Shown here piece after piece: positions 20,169 through 30,411 of a DNA stretch of 64,000 bases; the first letter of the stretch is position 1; each line of letters starts with the position of its first letter. The notes beneath the pieces are model-generated. The model searched no databases and was not told the DNA's origin. It worked only from the letters and a program-made list of their open reading frames with translations. This stretch comes from Candidatus Thalassarchaeaceae archaeon (GTDB taxonomy: Archaea; Thermoplasmatota; Poseidoniia; Poseidoniales; Thalassarchaeaceae): NCBI GenBank assembly GCA_023700245.1, contig JAJPRE010000007.1, forward strand, positions 1-64,000, given 5' to 3'. The translations under genes were made by a program, and so were the position numbers.

Positions 20169-20465
20169 CCAGGTATCCATAGCAGGTTTAGGCATTGCAC
20201 CAGTCATTTGCTCTACTACTTTCCCATTATGAAATAATAGCAGATTCGGAATACCCCTAACTCCATATTTTCCAGGTGTTAATGTATTTGTGTCAGTATT
20301 TACTTTTGCTATTGTAATATCACGTTGTTGTGCAATTTCTGACAATACAGGTGCAATCATCTTACAAGGTCCACACCAAGGAGCCCAAAAATCAACTAAT
20401 ACCCATTCGTTACCATTCGTAATCATATCAAAATCTGCATCGTTTACTTCAATAACTTGGCCCAT
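20148..20465 (-). CDS. trxA: thioredoxin
   Basis: WAPWCGPCKMIAPVL; YGVRGIPNLLLFHNGKVV. Confidence 0.96.
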   Translation of the reverse strand: MGQVIEVNDADFDMITNGNEWVLVDFWAPWCGPCKMIAPVLSEIAQQRDITIAKVNTDTNTLTPGKYGVRGIPNLLLFHNGKVVEQMTGAMPKPAMDTWLDRHMS

Positions 20466-20587
20466 TATTACACCTACATCTCACTCGAGGCATTGATAAC
20501 CTATCAACATGTGTCTTGAAATCAAGTATATTTAGTCAAATTCATTTACCGCCATCTATTGCCTAGCAAACAATCGAGGCTATTATT

Positions 20588-21268
20588 TTGGAAATTACTC
20601 CTAGCATTCTAACTGTAAACTTTTGTGAACTTGGTAAAACCTTAGATGAAGCTGTAGAAGCAGGAATAAAATGGATTCATATGGATGTTATGGACGGTAA
20701 CTGGGTAATTAACCGTACCATAACATTCGGCCCAGCATTAATTCGCTCTGTCAGGGATAGATTGGGTCCAAACATATTTATTGATTGCCATTTAATGATA
20801 ACTAATGCAGAAGAAACATGGAAGCAATATGCGAAAGCGGGCGTAAATATGATTATAGCACACTTTGAAGCAGTTGAAAATTTTGAAAAATTAATAACTG
20901 ATATACACGGTTATGGCATACAAGTAGGCTGCGTAATTAATCCTAGTACCGAACCTTCTGAAATAATTCATTTACTACCTAATTTAGATTTAATTCTCGT
21001 TATGTCAGTAGTTCCAGGTAAAGGCGGGCAATCATTTATGGATGAAGTTGAGGGCAAAGTACGTTATTTTAGAAATGCCATAGATAATCAAATATCTTCA
21101 GGAGGTTATGAAACAAAACTGATGATTGATGGGGGTATAAAAAATCATAATGCAGCAATAGTTTCTGATTGGGGAATAGATATAGCAGTAGTTGGATCAG
21201 GATTGATAAATGACCAGGGGACAATCAAAGCAAATCTTAATTCTATACATGCAGCTATCAATAAATAA
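20588..21268 (+). CDS. rpe: ribulose-phosphate 3-epimerase
   Basis: HMDVMDG, VMSVVPGKGGQSFM, LMIDGGIK; TTG start. Confidence 0.94.
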   Translation: MEITPSILTVNFCELGKTLDEAVEAGIKWIHMDVMDGNWVINRTITFGPALIRSVRDRLGPNIFIDCHLMITNAEETWKQYAKAGVNMIIAHFEAVENFEKLITDIHGYGIQVGCVINPSTEPSEIIHLLPNLDLILVMSVVPGKGGQSFMDEVEGKVRYFRNAIDNQISSGGYETKLMIDGGIKNHNAAIVSDWGIDIAVVGSGLINDQGTIKANLNSIHAAINK

Positions 21269-21314
21269 ATTTCTACACCAAGAATTCAATAGTAACCTCC
21301 TGTTGTAGCAAACA

Positions 21315-21632
21315 ATGGTAACCGAACAATGGGTTGTTGATGAAGTTCTCAAGGTTGTTCCCGACGCAGATGTTTCAGTCACAGATTTACATAAAAGCGG
21401 AGATCACTTTCACGTCAGAATTATTTCTAATCAATACGAAGGTACTAGGCCGTTACAACGACAACGTCCAATTTTAAATCATTTCAAACAATTTATTACT
21501 CAGAATATAGTACACGCTTTAGATTTAAAGTGCATGACATTTGACCAAGCAAAGAAAAGTGGGGAAACCGCCTTTGACCCCCATGGCGCTGAGGTAGAAT
21601 TCTTCGGAGTTCATATAAGAAGAGAAAAATAG
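21315..21632 (+). CDS. BolA-like protein
   Basis: VTDLHKSGDHFHVRIISNQYEGTRPLQRQRPI; directly upstream of CGFS glutaredoxin. Confidence 0.85.
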   Translation: MVTEQWVVDEVLKVVPDADVSVTDLHKSGDHFHVRIISNQYEGTRPLQRQRPILNHFKQFITQNIVHALDLKCMTFDQAKKSGETAFDPHGAEVEFFGVHIRREK

Positions 21633-21643
21633 GAGTAAATAAA

Positions 21644-21970
21644 ATGAATTTTAATTGGACGCCAGAAGAATTACAAGATATAGTGGATAAAAATAGCGTT
21701 GTCCTTTTTATGAAGGGAACGCCAGAAGAACCTCGCTGCGGATTTAGCAATCGTGCTGCTTCAGTTCTAAATAAATTAGAACAACCTTACGCAAGTGTGA
21801 ATATTCTAACCGATCCTCGTGCAATACCTTCCGTATGCGCATGGTCGGATTTTCCCACAATGCCTCAAATATTCATAAATGGTGAATTGATTGGCGGTTC
21901 AGACATTGCTTTGGAATTATACGAAAGTGGCGAGTTACAAGAAATGATTTCTTTAAGTAAATCAGAATAA
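21644..21970 (+). CDS. monothiol (CGFS-type) glutaredoxin
   Basis: VVLFMKGTPEEPRCGFSNRA; DFPTMPQIFINGELIGGSDI. Confidence 0.95.
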   Translation: MNFNWTPEELQDIVDKNSVVLFMKGTPEEPRCGFSNRAASVLNKLEQPYASVNILTDPRAIPSVCAWSDFPTMPQIFINGELIGGSDIALELYESGELQEMISLSKSE

Positions 21971-21981
21971 GGTGACTTATT

Positions 21982-22911
21982 TTGTCGGACATTTCCGATC
22001 GAAAGGTCATGTCAATTGCCCTATTGGGTGCGGTTGCAATATCCTTTGCCCCAATATTCTATATGTTTTCTGAAGTGAATCCAGTCACTGGTGCATTTTT
22101 TAGAATGTTCTATGCACTTCCATTACTATTTATAATAGTAATAATTTTTAGTAAAAAAGATAACAGAACTAAAAAAACTCGGTTAATTGCTTTCTCGGCC
22201 GGTTTATTAATGGCACCTGATATGTTAGCATATTTTAGTGCTATGAAATTTATTGGCGTCGGAATTGCAACTCTTATTGGAAACTCACAAGTCATAATTG
22301 TGACCATAGTGTCTTGGAAGTTATTTGGAGAAAAACCCAATCCCGCAATTTTATTTTCTCTTCCAGTTGTATTATTTGGGCTATTTTTAATTTCAGGTAT
22401 ATCTGATGCAAATGCCTTTGGAACAAATCCAGTAAAAGGTGTTATTTTTGGAATCGCTGCAGCAATATTTTATTCTACATTCTTAGTTATATTTAGGTTT
22501 TCAAATAGGGAATTAGCCCCAGCAGCAAATGTTCAATTAGATGCTACTTTAGGTGCAGCCTTAGGATTACTTGTATTGGGATTTATGCCACTTTCTTCAA
22601 TTTCAATTGCACCAATTAATTTTGAATTTATATGGCCCGGGCACGGTTGGATCATTATACTAGCATTAACTTGCCAAGTTGCGGGCTGGATAGCCATAGC
22701 ATTTGCATTACCTAGATTACCTGCTGCTCATACTTCATTTGCCGTACTTCTTCAACCAATACTGTCACTGATCTGGGGAGTAATATTATTATCTGAGAAT
22801 CCCTCAATAAAACAAACAATTGGAATATTCTTAGTTTTACTGTCAATAATGGCTGTAACTATATTTGGAACCGTTGAAGATAGGAAAAATACATCATCTG
22901 AGATTAGTTAA
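21982..22911 (+). CDS. DMT/EamA-family transporter
   Basis: Ten-TM-like EamA duplication, VNPVTGAFFRMFYALPLLF, LPAAHTSFAVLLQPILSLIWGVILLSE. Confidence 0.85.
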   Translation: MSDISDRKVMSIALLGAVAISFAPIFYMFSEVNPVTGAFFRMFYALPLLFIIVIIFSKKDNRTKKTRLIAFSAGLLMAPDMLAYFSAMKFIGVGIATLIGNSQVIIVTIVSWKLFGEKPNPAILFSLPVVLFGLFLISGISDANAFGTNPVKGVIFGIAAAIFYSTFLVIFRFSNRELAPAANVQLDATLGAALGLLVLGFMPLSSISIAPINFEFIWPGHGWIIILALTCQVAGWIAIAFALPRLPAAHTSFAVLLQPILSLIWGVILLSENPSIKQTIGIFLVLLSIMAVTIFGTVEDRKNTSSEIS

Positions 22912-22921
22912 TTTAAATGTA

Positions 22922-23001
22922 CAGGGCGAGAGATAAAAGCGAGGGGATGGGATGCACTCAGCGAGAACCTTACGGCCCCGTACGGTCACTGATACAAGAA
23001 G
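22922..23001. ncRNA. GC-rich intergenic segment, possible small RNA
   Basis: Locally GC-rich (gggcgagag...gcgaggggatgggatgc...acggccccgtacggtcact) in AT-rich background, palindrome CCGTACGG at 22978-22985, no ORF. Confidence 0.25.
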
Positions 23002-23068
23002 GTAATAATTAATCATTTTGTGAAAATAGTTAATTTTTTAGTTATATCTAGATAAAATATAATTTTTT

Positions 23069-24082
23069 TTAAGCTATGGTCAATATTTCTGGGCCCCCAT
23101 CAGTCACTAATACTGTATGCTCATACTGACCAACAAAGCCTCCATCAACATCCTTTAATGCGGGATATACTTCTAGAAATCTAATTGAAGTTAATTTTTT
23201 AATTAAAGCATTCCATTTTTTATTCAAAGATTCTTCATCTTCCTCAGGAAACGGCTTCTCCAATAAAGGATATGCCCATCTTTCAGCAAATGGAAGTGTT
23301 TGATACCGCTCTTCAATGTATCTAGCCATAGTAGCTCCAAGTGGTTTTAACTTCCCTTTACTAAGTGCTTTACGAATTTTTACATCTCCAGTAACTCTTA
23401 GGATATTAGATGAGCCACTAGGAGCAACATTTTCAATCATTCCAGATTCTCCTGTAGTGTTAAAAGGTTCAACGGCATATAAACCACCTTTTTCCACGAC
23501 TCCATTGAAATTAGGATTATTTGGTCCACAATCATACATAGGAATTGATAATCCCGCATGCAAGTTCCATCTTTCCATTTGATGCCCACACAGATTTCTA
23601 ATCGGCTCAAATCCTGCATCCTTTGTAACCTGTCCAGCAGCTGCACCAATTTCATGCCAAGGTGTACCTGGATGCATTTTTTCAATTGCGGCATCTCTTG
23701 CTTCTTTGGCAGCCTTTATTTGATCAGTATGTTTTCCTTGAGATCCAACTTCTATTGTCATTGCATTATCTGCTATTGCTCCTTTAATATGTACTCCAAC
23801 ATCTAATTTGACCAAGTCTCCATTTTCAAAAACCATTCCCTTTTCCCATTCTTCCATGGGATCTTGAGAATGATTTGTAGTGTAATGGGCCGCTATATTG
23901 TTTACTGAAATTGTTACAGGAAAAGCCGCCTGACCTCCATGACGCCTGATAAAACGTTCAGCAGAGTCTATTACTTCAGACCAAGATTTTCCTTCAACAA
24001 TTTCGCCTTTGATACCCTCTAAAGTTCTACGAGCTACGTGTCCAGCGTCTCTCCATTGCTTGAGGTCTGATTCATCCACCAT
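23069..24082 (-). CDS. map: type II methionine aminopeptidase
   Basis: VKLDVGVHIKGAIADNAMTIEV, NLCGHQMERWNLHAGLSIP, YAVEPFNTTG. Confidence 0.93.
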   Translation of the reverse strand: MVDESDLKQWRDAGHVARRTLEGIKGEIVEGKSWSEVIDSAERFIRRHGGQAAFPVTISVNNIAAHYTTNHSQDPMEEWEKGMVFENGDLVKLDVGVHIKGAIADNAMTIEVGSQGKHTDQIKAAKEARDAAIEKMHPGTPWHEIGAAAGQVTKDAGFEPIRNLCGHQMERWNLHAGLSIPMYDCGPNNPNFNGVVEKGGLYAVEPFNTTGESGMIENVAPSGSSNILRVTGDVKIRKALSKGKLKPLGATMARYIEERYQTLPFAERWAYPLLEKPFPEEDEESLNKKWNALIKKLTSIRFLEVYPALKDVDGGFVGQYEHTVLVTDGGPEILTIA

Positions 24083-24663
24083 TTTAGAATCTCCTTTGAA
24101 CTTACTATTCCTTCTCTCAATATGTCAATGTTCGACGACTTGAGTGGTCCACTGACAGTGTGCCATGATATCAAAGTACTGGGTATTTTATCTAAACATT
24201 CTCCTGAGTGCCCCATTACTTTATGTTCTGGAGTCGTCAATATGTGTGCTGCTTCTTTACAATTCAATAATGGCTCCACGCCACTTATATTAGCACTTGT
24301 TACAGTCAAAGGTCCAGTTTTTTCTAAAAGCCTCTTTGCATTTTTATCAGCTAAGAATCTAATTGCTACTTTACATCCTCCTAAACGTGAATCAAGTGGT
24401 TCAACGGCGTTCAGTATAATAGTTAGAGAACCATCAGGAAAATATCGTAAGATGTCTAATACGTCATTAGGGACATCAACTATCGATCTAGCTTGACCAA
24501 TATTCGCAACTCCGATACTTAGCGGTAAAGAACTATCTCTATTTTTGATTTTATATAAATTATCTAATGCCTTTGAATCAAGAATACATCCTAATGCAGG
24601 TTGTGTTGTTGTAGGATAAACTATACATTTACCTGATAAAACATGTTTTATCATTTCTTCCAT
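24034..24663 (-). CDS. Sua5/YciO/YrdC-type threonylcarbamoyl-AMP synthase
   Basis: GKCIVYPTTTQPALGCILDSKALDNLYKIKNRDSSLPLSIGV; GPLTVTSANISG. Confidence 0.88.
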   Translation of the reverse strand: MEEMIKHVLSGKCIVYPTTTQPALGCILDSKALDNLYKIKNRDSSLPLSIGVANIGQARSIVDVPNDVLDILRYFPDGSLTIILNAVEPLDSRLGGCKVAIRFLADKNAKRLLEKTGPLTVTSANISGVEPLLNCKEAAHILTTPEHKVMGHSGECLDKIPSTLISWHTVSGPLKSSNIDILREGIVSSKEILKWWMNQTSSNGETLDT

Positions 24664-24671
24664 AAGTTCAC

Positions 24672-25247
24672 CTATTTGATATGTTTACGATTAAATGGCG
24701 GTAATGAGTATGTCTTTACAACGATGCTATTGACTTTTAAATCGATATTTGATTGGTGTGTATGCCGGTGTTTGATACTGGCTAAATCATATGCCCCTTT
24801 ATACAATCCAATTACTGGAATAAGATATATTAACTTATTTAGCACTCTTTTATCCCACATTTCACTTGTCATTTCAGAACCATCATCAGCGACAATTGCT
24901 AATCCAAATAACTTCTGTCCCAAAGATCTAGATAGGTAAATCCCTGAATATCTCCAATATAGCCAATGTGCACTAAAAATAACAAAAGCCATCATAATAG
25001 AATAATGAATATCAGTCGAAAGCCACATACTAATACTCCATGCATAGTAAATTTTTTGCTTTGTGATTAATAAAAGGATTGTTGTTATCACTATTACATC
25101 TAATACGAATGCTGCTAACCTATCAACTCTTGATGCTAATATAGTTCCTTCTGGAACGCTCCAATGGCCTTCTTTCTGTGAAACTATGGCTTTCGCTAAA
25201 TTTCCATTACCTGAATTGAGTGATATTGGGTTTTCATGATTACTCAT
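24672..25247 (-). CDS. RDD family membrane protein
   Basis: ASRVDRLAAFVLDVIVITTILLL... RSLGQKLFGLAIVADDGSEMT. Confidence 0.85.
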   Translation of the reverse strand: MSNHENPISLNSGNGNLAKAIVSQKEGHWSVPEGTILASRVDRLAAFVLDVIVITTILLLITKQKIYYAWSISMWLSTDIHYSIMMAFVIFSAHWLYWRYSGIYLSRSLGQKLFGLAIVADDGSEMTSEMWDKRVLNKLIYLIPVIGLYKGAYDLASIKHRHTHQSNIDLKVNSIVVKTYSLPPFNRKHIK

Positions 25248-25397
25248 AACACATCTCCTGTTGATGCCAAGGTGTCTTCATCCTCAATGTTATGCATTAT
25301 AGATTTCAACAAATTTAAAGAAATATTAGTATCATAATCCCGTGATAATTATACGCAATGTTTCCGCGACTGTGAGTGTAAGGGGGGGCGTGGTAGT

Positions 25398-26546
25398 ATG
25401 TGGGACCGATTTAAAAATTGGAAAAAAGATAATACTAGTGAAACAGTATGTCCTTTATGTCAACATAAAAACTCTAAGAAAGCAGAAACATGCAAATCTT
25501 GCTCTTATCAATTGAATAAACCTAGTCACGAACAGATATCTAATATTGAAGAATCTGAAAAAAATTCATTATTTGATCAATTAATGGATGAATTTGATGT
25601 TGAGAAAGAAGATGAAATAATAGATTGGTCCAAAGCTACATTCAAAATGGATGATGTTACGGTAGATGTAAATCAATATACTGAAGAAGAAGAAGTATTT
25701 TTGAGTAGTAAGCCAAGTTTTGCCATGACAAAAGGTACTATTGAAATGCCTAAACAACATGAACAACAAGAAGATTATCAATTAAGCCCTGAAGATGCTC
25801 CATCAATATCTGTTAAGTTTGAAATTCCTGTAGAAAAACTTGAGATAATCGAAGAAGTTGAATATACGCCAGTTGAATTAATTAAACCAACTTCTGGAAC
25901 TCCGGATAATGTACAGATAATATCTGCCGATCAAATAACTGAAGAAATTAGTGAACTTACAATTCTTGAAGCTGCAGATTTTGATGGCGATGGCGATGTT
26001 GATGAATATGAGGAAGCGTTCTTTAATGATGAGAATAATGAGCAGGCACTAATAGTTGATAAAATAGATTCAGAGAACAATTTTTCTATCATTCCATCCG
26101 CACCATTGGACCTACCTCCATTTGTAAAATCTGAAAATATTCTTATAGAAAAAGAAGATAATAATGCCGAAGATGAAATAATTACATTACCTTCAGCACC
26201 AGTAATTTCATCAATTAATGAAAATCCAATATTTTCTAATACAATAGATAATAAAATATCATATTGGCCCTGGGAGCAGCAAGATGAGTGGATGTTTTCA
26301 GAACTTAAAGATCAGGTGTTATCGGCAATGAGGGCAGCTATTGATAAAAATATTGCACAAGCCACTGTTATAATTGATGATGTAGGGCCCCATTTAGGCA
26401 ATCAAACCAATTTAATGTATCCAATAGGCAAACTTTTAGATACCATAGGAAGAAGAAATGCTGTAGATAAAATGATAACTCTGGCCTCTAAAGATCTACC
26501 CAATGATCCAAACGTAATACAAGCAAAACAAAAGTTACGGCCATAA
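25398..26546 (+). CDS. hypothetical protein with N-terminal zinc ribbon and EF-hand-like Ca-binding loop
   Basis: CPLCQHKNSKKAETCKSCSYQL; ADFDGDGDVDEYEEAFF. Confidence 0.65.
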   Translation: MWDRFKNWKKDNTSETVCPLCQHKNSKKAETCKSCSYQLNKPSHEQISNIEESEKNSLFDQLMDEFDVEKEDEIIDWSKATFKMDDVTVDVNQYTEEEEVFLSSKPSFAMTKGTIEMPKQHEQQEDYQLSPEDAPSISVKFEIPVEKLEIIEEVEYTPVELIKPTSGTPDNVQIISADQITEEISELTILEAADFDGDGDVDEYEEAFFNDENNEQALIVDKIDSENNFSIIPSAPLDLPPFVKSENILIEKEDNNAEDEIITLPSAPVISSINENPIFSNTIDNKISYWPWEQQDEWMFSELKDQVLSAMRAAIDKNIAQATVIIDDVGPHLGNQTNLMYPIGKLLDTIGRRNAVDKMITLASKDLPNDPNVIQAKQKLRP

Positions 26547-26600
26547 TATACAAATTTCTACATAGATATGATGTACATCAACACATCCGTCTTAATTAGT

Positions 26601-27161
26601 ATGCCTAGAACTACATCTTCAATAAGGGTAAACGATAATTTAATTTTACGGCCTGCAACACAAGAATATCTTTCAGACTTGATAGAAGCATTCGAAGAAA
26701 CATGGCCAGAAGTCAGTTGGGCTATGCCATGGATAGTGTCTGAAAAGCCATTATATTCACAGATTTCTAATTTTATTAATGAAACAGAAGAAAAAGGTAG
26801 AAAAGGTATCTTACATCATTGGGTCATCATACGTGCGTGGGATAATTTTGTTCTTGGATTAATAGGATTTGACCGCATTACTCGTTCGGATAAGGCTGTT
26901 TGGAATCTTGGCTATTGGGTTCGTAGTTCAGAACAACAACGTGGAATTGCAAGAATGTCCGTTGATGCAGCATTAGATTGGATTAAAGAAAAAAAACCTG
27001 TTTTTATAGAATTAAAAGTTGACCCAAATAATATTCCTGGTAGAAGTACAGTTTTTCGAATAGTAAATGATTGGAATGGTAAACGATATATTGAGGGTGA
27101 CTCAGCAATAACTATTTCTGGATTACGAACCATGCATGAATGTTATTTAGTTGAGATATAA
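26601..27161 (+). CDS. GNAT acetyltransferase, RimJ/RimL-like
   Basis: LGYWVRSSEQQRGIARMSVDAALDWIKEKK... ELKVDPNNIPGRSTV; start placed at internal ATG. Confidence 0.85.
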   Translation: MPRTTSSIRVNDNLILRPATQEYLSDLIEAFEETWPEVSWAMPWIVSEKPLYSQISNFINETEEKGRKGILHHWVIIRAWDNFVLGLIGFDRITRSDKAVWNLGYWVRSSEQQRGIARMSVDAALDWIKEKKPVFIELKVDPNNIPGRSTVFRIVNDWNGKRYIEGDSAITISGLRTMHECYLVEI

Positions 27162-27245
27162 TTACTATTTGTATAGGTAATTAATCTAACAGTTGAAATC
27201 TAAGATTCCATCCGGTGTATATAATAAGTCCCCGAAGGTGATACA

Positions 27246-29906
27246 TTGTCAAATTTCAGATCACATCAAAATTTACCAGATGAGGACTCAGAAGAAACTG
27301 ATGAATGGTTAGAATCACTTCGCTCAGTTGTAGATAATCACGGACTCGAACGTGCAAGGATGTTATTACATGAATTAATGATAGAGGCCGAATATTTATC
27401 CATACCAATCAATCGAGTATCCAGAACTCCCTATCTAAATACAATTCAATTAAATCAACAACTACCGTATCCTGGGGATTTAAAATCTGAAAATAAGATT
27501 CAAAATCTGATATTATGGAATGCTGCATTAATAGTTTCGGATGCAAATAGGAGAATAGATGGAATAGGGGGACACATATCCTCATACTCATCGAGCGCAA
27601 CTCTTTATGAAGTAGGTTTCAATCATATTTTTAGAGGTAAAGAAAATAATGGTATTGGCGATGCGTTGTATATTCAAGGCCATTGCAGCCCAGGGATATA
27701 TGCTAGAGCATTTTTAGAAGGAAGAATTTCAAAAGAACAACTAACTAATTTCCGGCAAGAAGCTTTTAAAGATGGATTATCATCTTATCCTCATCCAAGG
27801 CTAATGAAAGATTTCTGGGAATACCCAACTGTTTCTATGGGTCTAGGGCCTTTAGCTGCTGTAATGCAAGCCAGATTTTGGAAATATCTGCATATGAGGG
27901 GCCTAGCAGACACATCTGAAAGTCGAGTATTTGCATTTTTAGGTGACGGCGAAATGGATGAGCCAGAATCTATTGCATCTATAGCAGTTGCAGGAAGAGA
28001 AAATCTAGATAATTTAATAGTAATAATAAATTGTAACTTACAGAGATTAGACGGGCCAGTTAGAGGAAATTCAAAAGTTATCCAAGAATTTGAAGGCCTT
28101 TACAGAGGGGCAGGTTGGACTGTAATCAAAGTACTATGGAGTTCAGGGTGGGACCGTCTAATGATGGCAAAATCCAAGGGAATTATATTAGCAAGAATGG
28201 AAGAAATAAATGATGGAGATTGGCAGAGAATGAGTACGTTGGAGCCTGCTTTATTCCGTTCAGAATTCTTTTCTAGTAATGCGGCTTTAGAGGAAATTGG
28301 CAATTCTCTTTCAGATAATGAAATATTAGGTTTAACAAGAGGTGGACATGATCCAATCAAGGTATATTCTGCATTCAAAGCTGCTGAATCAGCCGAAGGC
28401 CCCGCAGTTATACTCGCTCACACTGTCAAAGGCTGGGGAATTGACTCCTTCGAAGGTCGAAACTCAACTCATCAAAAGAAAAAAATGAACATTGAAGACT
28501 TAAAGGCCTACAGAGATAGGTTAGAAATTTCAGTTAAGGATTCAGATTTAGAAAAACACCCATTTAGTGATTTTGATCCAGACTCAAAAGAATTTGAATA
28601 TCTAATAAATCAGAGAGAAGAATTGGGAGGTTTCCTTCCCTCCAGAAAACCATGTAAGATTGAGATAAATTTACCAAATCCTGAAGTATATTCTGATTTT
28701 AATAAAGGTACGCCAAAAGGACAAAAAGTATCTACTACAATGGCCTTTGTTCGTTTATTAAGGAAAATAATGAAATCTAGTATTGGAGAAAAGATTGTCC
28801 CCATAATTCCAGATGAAGGAAGAACATTTGGGATGGATCCACTTTTTAGTGAATTTGGAATATTTTCTAGTCAAGGTCAAAAATATACTCCTGTAGATCA
28901 TAAAATGTTACTTAACTACAAAGAATCAGAAAGTGGGCAAATATTGGAAGAGGGAATATCCGAAGCTAATGCCATGGCATCTTGGATAGCAAGCGCGACC
29001 TCATATTCTCATGCAAATACTCCCACCATGCCATTTTATACATTTTATTCTATGTTTGGATTTCAACGCGTCGCAGACCAGATATGGAGTGCAGCAGATG
29101 CAAGGGCACGAGGATTCTTGATGGGTGCTACAGCAGGGCGTACAACACTAAATGGTGAAGGATTACAACATCAAGATGGCCATAGCTTACTCATCGCATC
29201 TACTGTGCCATCTTGTAGGGCGTGGGATCCTGCATATGCGTATGAATTAGCCACAATAATAAACCATGGTATGAATGAAATGTGGGGCCGAGAACTAGAC
29301 GTATTTCATTATATAATGATATATAATGAAAATCAACAACAACCTCCAAAACCTGATGGCATAGATGAAAAAATTATTAAAGGAGGTTATAAATTAGTAA
29401 AAGAAAAAAATAATGGTAATCCAAGAGTGAGAATACTTGGATCCGGCCCGATACTAAAATATGCTAAGCAGGCACATGAAATTCTTAACTCCAAATTTAA
29501 TATTGATTCTGAACTATGGTCTATTACATCATATGGTGAGCTACGCAGAGAGGGATTATTGGCATCACGGCACAATAGATTGAATCCCCAAGAAAAAACA
29601 ATTCCCTATGTTAAGAATTGCTTTGGAGATGAAACACCAACTATAGCGGTCTCAGATCATATATCCGCAGTGCCCGAAATGATTCAGCGATGGGTAGGTG
29701 GCCATTTTATTGTTTTAGGGACAGATGGTTATGGCCGCTCAGATACTAGAGAATCTCTACGAGAATTTTTTGAGATTGATACTAATAATATTGTTTTAGG
29801 TGCTATTTCAGCATTAGAAAATGATGAAAAATTACCATCTGGTAGTGTAGAAAATGCGATAAAAATTCTAAATATTAAAACTAATATAATAGATAAAACA
29901 AAGTGA
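27246..29906 (+). CDS. aceE: pyruvate dehydrogenase E1 component, homodimeric AceE type
   Basis: 886 aa; FLGDGEMDEPES TPP motif, VIINCNLQRLDGPVRGN, RTTLNGEGLQHQDGHS. Confidence 0.95.
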   Translation: MSNFRSHQNLPDEDSEETDEWLESLRSVVDNHGLERARMLLHELMIEAEYLSIPINRVSRTPYLNTIQLNQQLPYPGDLKSENKIQNLILWNAALIVSDANRRIDGIGGHISSYSSSATLYEVGFNHIFRGKENNGIGDALYIQGHCSPGIYARAFLEGRISKEQLTNFRQEAFKDGLSSYPHPRLMKDFWEYPTVSMGLGPLAAVMQARFWKYLHMRGLADTSESRVFAFLGDGEMDEPESIASIAVAGRENLDNLIVIINCNLQRLDGPVRGNSKVIQEFEGLYRGAGWTVIKVLWSSGWDRLMMAKSKGIILARMEEINDGDWQRMSTLEPALFRSEFFSSNAALEEIGNSLSDNEILGLTRGGHDPIKVYSAFKAAESAEGPAVILAHTVKGWGIDSFEGRNSTHQKKKMNIEDLKAYRDRLEISVKDSDLEKHPFSDFDPDSKEFEYLINQREELGGFLPSRKPCKIEINLPNPEVYSDFNKGTPKGQKVSTTMAFVRLLRKIMKSSIGEKIVPIIPDEGRTFGMDPLFSEFGIFSSQGQKYTPVDHKMLLNYKESESGQILEEGISEANAMASWIASATSYSHANTPTMPFYTFYSMFGFQRVADQIWSAADARARGFLMGATAGRTTLNGEGLQHQDGHSLLIASTVPSCRAWDPAYAYELATIINHGMNEMWGRELDVFHYIMIYNENQQQPPKPDGIDEKIIKGGYKLVKEKNNGNPRVRILGSGPILKYAKQAHEILNSKFNIDSELWSITSYGELRREGLLASRHNRLNPQEKTIPYVKNCFGDETPTIAVSDHISAVPEMIQRWVGGHFIVLGTDGYGRSDTRESLREFFEIDTNNIVLGAISALENDEKLPSGSVENAIKILNIKTNIIDKTK

Positions 29907-29910
29907 TTTA

Positions 29911-30411
29911 ATGGGTAGATTATTTAATTTTATAAAATATTTTTTTAGATTGATACCAATGATTATCTCTGGATCATATATTACTTACAAAACATTACCT
30001 GAAAAATCTAAACAAGATCTACTGGAAGTTGCTAATAACCCACAAGGATGGGGTCTTTCAATTGAGAAAGCATGGGATATTTCTAAAATCTCAGCAGAAC
30101 ATTTTAAGGATACATCAATGACTTTAGCAAATTTACTTATTGGTCGAAAAATATCAAAAAATGATAAACTAAAAGCCAAAGAAGATCTAGCGAAATTAAG
30201 TATCATTGTTCCGCCATTACGGATTTTTATGATCCCAGGAAGCCATATTTTGTTAGGAATTCTTGCTAATGTAACTCCATGGAGGTTGATTCCTGATGAA
30301 TGGATACCAATCAATGCACTAAAGAAGATACGCGAAGGAGTCCCTGATCATAAATTAGAAGAAGAAAGTACAATAATGAAAAAATTATTACGTAGAAATA
30401 AAAAAAATTAA
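29911..30411 (+). CDS. hypothetical protein, weak LETM1-like pattern
   Basis: DLAKLSIIVPPLRIFMIPGSHILLGILANVTPWRLIPDEW. Confidence 0.45.
   Translation: MGRLFNFIKYFFRLIPMIISGSYITYKTLPEKSKQDLLEVANNPQGWGLSIEKAWDISKISAEHFKDTSMTLANLLIGRKISKNDKLKAKEDLAKLSIIVPPLRIFMIPGSHILLGILANVTPWRLIPDEWIPINALKKIREGVPDHKLEEESTIMKKLLRRNKKN

Noticed and set aside
22940-22975. Apparent resemblance of GGGATGCACTCAGCGAGAACCTTACGG to the 16S rRNA ~950-980 region
   Set aside because: Only a short approximate similarity with no flanking rRNA sequence; more likely coincidence or a small RNA
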